NCBI GenBank assembly: GCA_025765595.1
Contig: JAIVFH010000064.1
Span: forward strand, 62,001-126,000
DNA length: 64,000 nucleotides
From: Obelidium mucronatum
Taxonomy: Eukaryota; Chytridiomycota; Chytridiomycetes; Chytridiales; Chytriomycetaceae
Direction: 5' to 3'
Positions 56,493-64,000 of the stretch are shown here, piece after piece. Made by a program: the position numbers and the translations under genes. Position 1 is the stretch's first letter. Each line of letters opens with the position of its first letter. Below the pieces are notes generated by a model that was not told where the DNA came from, searched no databases, and saw only the letters and a list, made by a program, of their open reading frames with translations.

Positions 56493-59400
56493 TCATTGTC
56501 GTTTATAATCCAAATAAGTAAGCAACAAATCTCTGAATTCAGAGCCGCTTCCATCATTAAGAAAATCAACATAAATCTTTCGATGTAAGGATTGACTGCA
56601 GATTTCAATTCTGTCATATTGGATTCCCGGTATACCATTGAAAAAGACAAGCTCATGATCCACCTTAAACTGCCCACCCAAGCTAAACGCATATGGAGCT
56701 AGCTCAAGATTATGTCGAGGCGGTATAAACTGAAGATATATATTGCTCCTAACGATTCCAATTGCAACGATCCCTTCAGTCCAAGAATCCGTCCACCATC
56801 TATCCCTCCTTTGCCCAGAATAAGAAACTGGGAAGACTTTGGAAAATTTGACCTGCTTTCCGGCTGTTGAAGGGGGCAACAGCTGTTGTACCGCCGAAGA
56901 AGATCTGTTTCTCGAGCCCCGTACGTTCACCATTGGGCTCAAACTCATAGCTGATACTTTTCTTGACGGCGGTGCAGCGGTCGACGATTTTCTGTTTGAT
57001 GAGCCTTGGCTGTCCCTCATTGTCAAAGTGCTCAGTCTTCGATTCATATCCTGGTATAACTTCAGTTTGCAGCAAGACAAATATCCTTGGGATAGCTTGC
57101 ATAATTAGAGGAGCTGTGGTGTTTATGTACACCAAGGCTGCGGATTTGATTTCATAGTCCAACTCTGATTTATCAAGATTCCCTATCAGCAAGGCTGATA
57201 CAGTTATACAGACAGATATAATCAAGAGCAGTGAAAACTCAGAATGTTCAGAAGATATTTTCCGCGACATGTAAGTGACAGTAACGAGTCCGACAATGAG
57301 GATGCAGTTGTAAGACCACATAATCTTTCCCACAACAGTTTCTGTAAACTGACACTGATATATTGATACATTTCCGGAAAGATCCGTTTTAATGACTGCT
57401 GCTTTCGATAAAGTAGTCCAAGCACCCAATAGAGCCTATAAACGTAAACATGTTACAAGGGAAATGTTGACTATTCATCAACATACCAATTCAATAACAA
57501 ACAGACACATGAACATCGCCACCCATATTTCGTTATGTAGCAAATACTTAGGGAAGAATAGCCAAAGATCCATAAATGACAGGAAACGCGAAGGTTTTTA
57601 CAAATAAGAGCACTGGTAATCAAAGAAAATGACATCAACTGAAGCCACATGATCCAACGACATTTTATAATATTCGGCATCCCAATATGCAAGATGTTAG
57701 CAGAATATGACGGTAACGCGCCCAATGCAAGAAGTGAGAGAAATATTGTGCTGCCTGTGCGAATAACGGTTGTTTTCTTGAAAATTTGGACAACCAGGAA
57801 GAATAGCATGCCAAGAATAATTCCAGAGATTGAAAAGAAAAACAGCAACTTTCCAGACGGGCTGGACGCGCTTATTAATTTTGTTGTATAAATTGGCCCA
57901 TCTAACGGTGGAGATGAAGTCCCGTCGAAAAAAATGGGCGCTGACCCATTCAGAGCATCGATGCGAGTTAGATTAAGATCAGTGATTGCAAAAGCTGAAT
58001 GTATCGGTCAGGTCAGTTGGGTAAACAGTAAATTTTACCCTTCATGGCTTGTCCTTTAGATCCATCCAGATAAGAGGCGAAAAACGTCCTTATTGTGGAT
58101 ATGAGTATTGTAGTTTAACATCACCAACTACTCTTACGCTGCCAAGTCTCCGCCATTTGACAGTTGAACAGGATCTCCAATCATACCTCGATAACCCGTG
58201 TTTTTAAACTGAGTAAAATTCAGATATTCTTGAAGCTCTCTCTTTGAAAGCATGCTGGTCGTTTTATTTGAGTCACTGTTTAGAAGCTACGTCGCCGATG
58301 TTCAATTGTATGGTTTTCTCCTTCAAAACAGACAATCAGACTCACATTTGTTATTCCCGCTGCTATAATCTTGGGACAATCATAAAGCTGCATCATATTG
58401 AATCTTTGAATATCCGTGAAAGAGAATGGAACCAGAACGCCTTTGAGCCGCTGAAGTGAATTCACAGCAGTCAGCAACTTTGTTGCTTGCTGACTCATGT
58501 TGCTATTCATCTGATTTGCTCCAAAAACTTTCATTATCCCCCTTCCATATGTATAATATTCAGAGCCGAGTAATGCTTGTCCCGTGCCGCCGCTGCTTGG
58601 CGTGTTCAACATAAACCACACATAATCCTTTCCCACAAACTGTTGGCGACTGTAAAGAAACAATCAGCAAATAAAATTAGCATTTCATAAAAAAAAACCC
58701 AACTGTGCAAGCGTATAATATATATAGTTGGATGTGGTGGGATCGGAGCACAGAATGATATATCTAAAATGGTGTTAGTCTTCCAGTACAATCTAGAAAG
58801 AAGGAATCCCTCCCCACCTGGCATCCACTCGAGCCAAACTCTCGGCTGTATAATCCAATGCCGAGCTTCCTTTAAAAGTTATCCTGGCGAGAATCGAAAA
58901 TCCTCGCTGTTCCAAAACACTCCCAATGTATCCACAATCTGGTAAAGCGGGATTTTATGTGAATACACTGGTGCAACTTGAATTTTTTTTACGACATACA
59001 TGAGCCACTGTTTGAAAATGATCTTGTATCAATGAGGGCCACTCGTTTAACTTGCCAAGATTCAAGCGTCAACGCGATTGATTCAGCAAACCCAGACACT
59101 AACCACATTCGTCGATTAGCACTCTCTTAAAGACTCAAAAAAACCTCCAAAAAAGAAACTCATACAGGGTATAGACTGTAGATAATACGGGTAATTAAAC
59201 CGATTCAGAAGTGGCGGAGAAACCGCACTTCCCGTACACATTGGAAGCTTGAAATAGCTATATACTTCGCCACTCCCGATCATATCTGTGCTGAAAAAGT
59301 CTCCAACAACTGCGACTACATCTAGAACCACCCCCCCAAAGTCTTTCGTTCAGAGGAGAATATAACAACAAACCTAACAATACCAGGATATCTCGTCGCA

Positions 59401-59790
59401 ATCTCATACGAAAGAGCAATTCCAGTTGGCCCGTCCGCATATCCGAGCGGATTTCTATTATTTCGGAATCTTCGAATCCTGATTGTAGTGTTGGGTAAAA
59501 TCAAAGTGTCGTTGTTGATGCTCTCTATCGCCAAAGTGATGGCGACTTGATTGAAGAACCACCACGAGTCGTAATTCCATTGACTTAGATCGCTGTATTT
59601 CTTGACATTAAGGTTGTCGTATCCGCCCACTACTTCGTATCTGTTGTAGCTTAAGCCTGGAAGCCTACAATTTGAAAAGTTTCAAAAAGGAAATCAAAGA
59701 CGCGTTGCGGCTTCACCAGTTGTATGGACCAATGATGGCTATCGTGATTGAAGATTGGTTCTTCTTGGATAACGCGTTGTTTGGGTCCAT
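56493..59790 (-). CDS. Class C GPCR-like receptor (GABA-B type) with ANF/Venus-flytrap domain
   Basis: An N-terminal ligand-binding region of the ANF-receptor kind: ITIAIIGPYNW, YEVVGGYDNLN, WWFFNQVAITLAIESINNDT, GIALSYEIATRYPGIV, VVAVVGDFFSTDM and WQVKRVALIDTRSFSNSGS, over many small exons. A seven-helix region runs at about 57.85-56.95 kb (FSISGIILGMLFFLVVQIFK; IVGLVTVTYMSRKIS; SLLLIISVCITVSALLIG; LVYINTTAPLIMQAIPRIFV). The cytoplasmic tail of about 200 residues contains RKSSTAAPPSRKVSAMSLSP and ends LLLTYLDYKRQ. The proposed start (MDPNNALSKKNQ) has no signal peptide before the ligand domain, so an upstream exon may be missing. Class C receptors are known from chytrids; the ligand is unknown. 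Confidence 0.8.
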
Positions 59791-60005
59791 GGGTGCGATG
59801 GGCAATCTTAAGTTGCTCTTGAAAATCAATCGAAAAACGCTTTTGAAACTGGCTCTGAATTTGATTTTTCCAGTTTTATGTTTCTAGAATGTTGGTATGT
59901 GGATCGTCATTTGCTGGCATTATACTAGTATCAGGAGAATCAGCATAATTTACTTGTTAGATCCTACACCACCTGACCCACCACCCGATTTCGGCGGCGG
60001 CCGAT

Positions 60006-63000
60006 TCATCGGCTTTCCCCTTTCGCCTTCTTTTTTCCACCACCCCGTCCCGCTGACGACGCCTGAGAACCCTCCACCAAAGCCGCCGGATCACACACAA
60101 CAACCTCCCAAACATTATTCCGAAACACCATATCAACCCCAAACTGTTCCTTCAACTCCTTTCTCTCCAATTCTCGCTGCATCCGTTCAATCTCTTCTCG
60201 TTGCTTGGATTTCAGCAAACGAAGTCTTTTTGATGGTTTCACGAAGTTCTGATTCGTCTTTCCGGCGATTCAGTTCTTCTTGTTGGATTTCATTCAAAGA
60301 AGGACGAGCGGTGGCGGCGGAGGAGGTGGCGGTTGTTCCTGTTGACGTGTTGGTGCATCGAAAAAGAATCCCACTTCTTTCTTCCCGTTTCTTTTTGGCG
60401 AGCTTGCACCGATAGTTGGTTTTAAAGCAGGAGATTTCCAGCCAGGAGAAACAGACAGACTGCTCTCGCCATCACCGATTCCCCAGAAATCCGAACTGCT
60501 CACATGGCTGTCTTCCCACCCACCACCACCGCTAACAACACCTTTCGACCCGGATGGCGCCGATGATGATATTGGTGTCAAATTCCATGGCGATGATGAT
60601 GCTGATGGTGATTGTTGAACAGCAACAGCGACTTCTCCGACTGCTCCCGTATTAGATTTCCTCTTTCGCTCGCGTTGAGATTTGGCTGATGATATTTTGA
60701 TAGGGTATCGCGATGGGCGACTCTGTTGTTGTTGGGGCTATAGTAATTAACGATGCGTTTGGCCTCGAAGAAGCTGAAGTTTTCGTAGGAGTAACTATAT
60801 CAAGTGCTTTCGGTTGAGGATGCGCTGGTTGCTGTTGTTTGTTCACAGGTTTCAAAGACGATACCTCTGCGTCCTTCATAATATCATTTAACGATGTCTT
60901 TTGATTGGGGATTAATGGTGGAGTTCCCCATGATTTCGAGCCAGATGAGGATGGCGGTGGAGGTTTCAGCATCCCATGGGAGGAAGAAGACTGTGCCTCC
61001 TTCATAATATCGTTCAAGGATGGCTTTTGGTTTGACATTAACGGCGATGCATTTCCCCAAGATTTAGAGCCCGTTGTTGCCACTGCAGGCTTAGAGGGAC
61101 TTGCTACTTCCACTCTTGGCTGGAGAAACAGCGTCTTCAAATTTGGTCCAAGTGGTAGATTTCTTTGCCTTCCGAGAATGAAGCGTTGGTGCGGTTTCCA
61201 ACAAACCCTTTGACTCAATTCTAGATTCCAAGCCGTTCCCACGTTCATTCAATCCTGGCTTCTTTGCTGCTGCTGCCTCTTGCGCCGCTTCTTTGGCAGC
61301 CAACTCGAGTCGATGCTTTGCTCGCATCTCATTCAAGTGCAACCGAGACGCCAAGATACTTGCTGATTCAGCCGCCTGGGCTTCCCGAGCCACAACACTT
61401 GTCCTGTAAAGCTCACGTTCGGCTTCTTCAGCAGCTGCCAACGCTTGAATTCGCGCATAGTATCCGTTAGGTCCACGCAACAAGGGCAACTTTTCAGCTT
61501 GCATGCGTTGCAACGTGGCTTCCAAGTCAGCAATAAGGTATTCTGGAGCAGAATCCAACATTCTTGATTCAAGGACACTCGAGAGGTTCCAACACACTGA
61601 AACACACACAAAAAAAAAAAAGAATCCATGAATAAAAAACCAGGTAAAAGCTGACAAAAAACAATAGTAATAAAAAAACTTACGAAAAGTCAAACACGTC
61701 TCTTTCAGCTGCCCCGCATCATACGAATCCGCAACCTCCAACAACTCCACAACATTTGTCAAATCAACAACCCGTGCCAACAACCCCGAAACTTGTTCCT
61801 TCAACCGATCCAACAAGAGTTCATTGGCTGCACTCAACAAGTCAATTAAAAAACCCAAATACTCTGACAACGTGGGTCTGTTGTTGTTTCGGAGCAGGTA
61901 TTCGAGGCCTAGGTCTGTGTAGATCCAGTCCAATACAATGTCCATGACTTCAACAGTGAAATTATTCAAATCAACAACAACTATGGTGTGGCCTGGAGTG
62001 GTTTCTTCTCGTTTCAGCATCCATTGCGACGCGTTGTTGAACATGGCGGTGAAAAAGGGGGACCGAGAAACGAGAAAAGCTTGATGACACATGAGACGGC
62101 CATCACAGAGATCCAAAGCGACATCTGTCGGCGCTGCAGATAGCAGCAGAGAGTCGCGTCGGCATTCGGCAAATGAATGTTGAAACCTCTCCAACGGTGT
62201 TCCACTGATGGCAGATGTGTTGTCGAGCTCAAATAATCTTGCAAGTGCAAAAAATTCGGATTGGATCTTTAAATACGAGTGTGGGTTTGTGTCTTGTTTG
62301 GTTCCTCCTCCTACTCTTTCTCCTGAATCCCAATCCGGTGAAAACCCGCCCTTGTATATGAGCTCTAGGATAGATGAAAATGCTTTCGGGTGACTCGGAT
62401 TTTTAAACGCCACATGAATTATGGAAGTGTTTGTTGGTGAGTCCGGGTGTGGTTTGAATGAAACGCTAGCAGCGTCAATGTCAAACGGAACTCCCTCACT
62501 ACTACATTGTGACAATAAACGCTGAAAGAATGGACTTCGAGCAGCCAGAATAACGCGGTGACAATGCTTTAAATACGTCTCCCGTCAAATTGGAACTCCA
62601 AAATACAATCAACACCAGTATCTGCTTGATCGCAGTCGTTTTGGAGGACTCTTTTCAAATCTTGACGAAGAGTAGGTGGACTCTCTGTTATAGGAGGAGG
62701 CAGCTCATCAAACCGAATAGCAGCAAACGCGCCCGAAATACTTGCAAACACTTTACGAATGTTGTGCAAGTACGGCACCTGGGTAAATTTAAAGTACACG
62801 ATATCTTTGGACAGCTTTGACTCCTTTGTTTTCACTTCTTTTCGTCTGGAATCCAATCTTAGCTATCAGTCATCAAAGAATGCTTTTTTAAGATCATTCA
62901 TTACCGTATTCCACTGAAAACATGACCGGAACTCGTGGCCACCAAGATTGTAGAGTCGATTCCAATCGCAACGTCCTTTGCAACCATATTTGATTTTCTA

Positions 63001-64000
63001 GAAGTCCAGATCCGTTTAGGTTTAGTTTGTGGGAAATTCAGTTGTTGCCAGGTATTTTTGAATTCTTCGACGGTGACGGGAGGCGACCACAAGAAAATAT
63101 CACCGTCTTTAGAGAGCGCAGCAAACTGATGGTTGCCAGAGACGATTTTCGATATGAAAGCACTGGTGTTGCGAGCTTCCTTGATGCTCCCAAACCCAAG
63201 TCCTACAAGCGGCGGTGAAACAAATGTGACTCGTTTGACTTCGTGATTAGCCAACACTTGCACGTCGCCTGTTGCAAATAAAATGGCTGTGGCATTGTTT
63301 GTCGCGGCCACTTGAATAATCCCAGCAGGCATTCACGATGGAAGTTATTTTGCAGGGTGTTTGTTGGAGCTGAGATGAATTCGCGGGTTGCTGGTAACCC
63401 AATTGTCCGACATTCCATCCCCACGTGAAAATCATTCCAGAATTTGAGAATACAACCGTGTGGTATTTTGATGCAGCCGCTCCAATGATTTTAATTCTCT
63501 TTAATGGACCGGCCACTTCAGTAGGAACTAGTACATGAGGCGGGTCTCCCGTCTTGTAACCTTTTTTTGATGAGAAGTTCATTGAGTTGGTTGGAATCAA
63601 ATCTATTTTTTTTCCTTACCAAGTTGTCCATATTTATTGGATCCCCATGTAAAGACTTGACCTTCTTTAGTGATTGCACAAGTGTGGTCGGGACCAGTGG
63701 CTACAAACGCGATAAAGTGGTCTGTAAGACCGTGTACGATGCTTGGAATTAGCGTTGCTTCTTCGCTGTTTAATCCTAATCTGTGTTGAGAGTTTAGAAG
63801 GTTGAAAAAGGGTGGAGGCGTGAGACCAAAAAACAAGAAAAGAAAGAAGACACCGCCTGCGGCGGTGATATTCCGCCTTCGGCGATGACGTAAAAAAAAA
63901 GAAAAGAAAACACCGCCTGCGGCGGTGATATTTCGCCTTCGGCGATCACGTAAAAAAAAAAAGAAAACACCGCCTGCGGTGGTGATATTTCGCCTTCGGC
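60006..64000 (-). CDS. IBTK: IBTK homologue: RCC1 repeats and two BTB domains (5' end outside window)
   Basis: Domain order matches inhibitor of Bruton tyrosine kinase, a cullin-3 adaptor; the expected N-terminal ankyrin repeats would lie right of the window. Seen from the N-terminal side: RCC1-type repeats (FVATGPDHTCAITKEGQVF-TWGSNKYGQLG; YHTVVFSNSGMIFTWGWNVG; FAALSKDGDIFLW), a BTB around 62.65-62.28 kb (VDCILEFQFDGR; HRVILAARSPFFQRLLSQ), a second at 62.2-61.7 kb (DVALDLCDGRLMCHQAFLVS), a helical linker, then repeated short motifs (QKPSLNDIMKEA; QKTSLNDIMKDA; RPSLNEIQQEELNR) and a basic end at 60006. Frame breaks by single bases occur near 63325, in BTB1 near 62578, at 61096-61098 (GGG) and near 60220. 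An intron at the right edge is filled with GC hairpins. Confidence 0.82.
63851..64000. repeat. Tandem GC-hairpin repeat, three units of about 58-60 bp
   Basis: Each unit holds CACCGCCTGCGGCGGTG, then ATATT(T/C)CGCCTTCGGCG, then A(T/C)GACGT or TCACGT and an A-rich spacer. Units begin at 63851, 63911 and 63968, and the last is cut by the window edge. The third unit has one change breaking its first palindrome (GCGGTGG). It lies in an intron of the IBTK homologue (acceptor next to 63780). Confidence 0.9.

Noticed and set aside
59672..59887. Plus-strand ORF of 71 codons
   Set aside because: Antisense to the first exon and intron of the class C receptor gene.

Overview
This 64 kb window is nuclear DNA of a fungus with a flagellated stage, most likely a chytrid (Chytridiomycota). 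The evidence is direct: dense genes with many short GT-AG introns (about 45-80 nt, several with a CTAAC branch site); a fungal-type TRA1; a CEP164-type basal-body protein, expected only where cilia or flagella are built; a GABA-B-like class C receptor; IBTK; and families of secreted or membrane-anchored cysteine-rich proteins. No rRNA, tRNA, autonomous transposon or CRISPR array was recognised.

Layout. 1-1.4 kb: 3' part of an amino-acid transporter. 1.5-4.6 kb: tandem minus-strand array of six related small secreted cysteine-rich proteins, the last one decayed. 5-6.7 kb: F-box-like/LRR protein and a cysteine-rich membrane protein. 6.9-19.6 kb: the whole TRA1/TRRAP gene in about 26 exons. 19.8-20.9 kb: unknown multi-pass membrane protein. 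21-25 kb: four more cysteine-rich type I membrane proteins, related to the one at 5.9-6.7 kb. 25.2-36.4 kb: CEP164 homologue, insulin-degrading-enzyme-type M16 protease and a CSPP-like coiled-coil protein; the first and last point to basal body or flagellum. 36.4-37.5 kb: partial duplication of the end of the coiled-coil gene plus a dispersed 80-bp-period repeat. 37.5-45.5 kb: type I membrane protein, second LRR protein, and a very large disordered protein. 45.8-49 kb: small unknown gene and the deadenylase PARN. 49.8-51 kb: TauD-type dioxygenase with a GC-rich 3' half. 51.1-55.3 kb: full-length ABCG transporter. 55.4-64 kb, minus strand: mitochondrial ribosome recycling factor, class C receptor, and IBTK running off the right edge.

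Two features cut across the genes. Short GC palindromes with a TTCG loop (CCGCC-TTCG-GGCGG type) occur in intergenic DNA, in introns and once inside an exon. Nearly every long conserved gene also needs one or more single-base removals, mostly in C or G runs of 3-5, to keep its conserved protein in frame. I read these mainly as insertion errors in the assembly, but the bias to in-frame CCC and GGG codons deserves a test. Exon limits come from family conservation and splice sites read by eye, not from transcripts.
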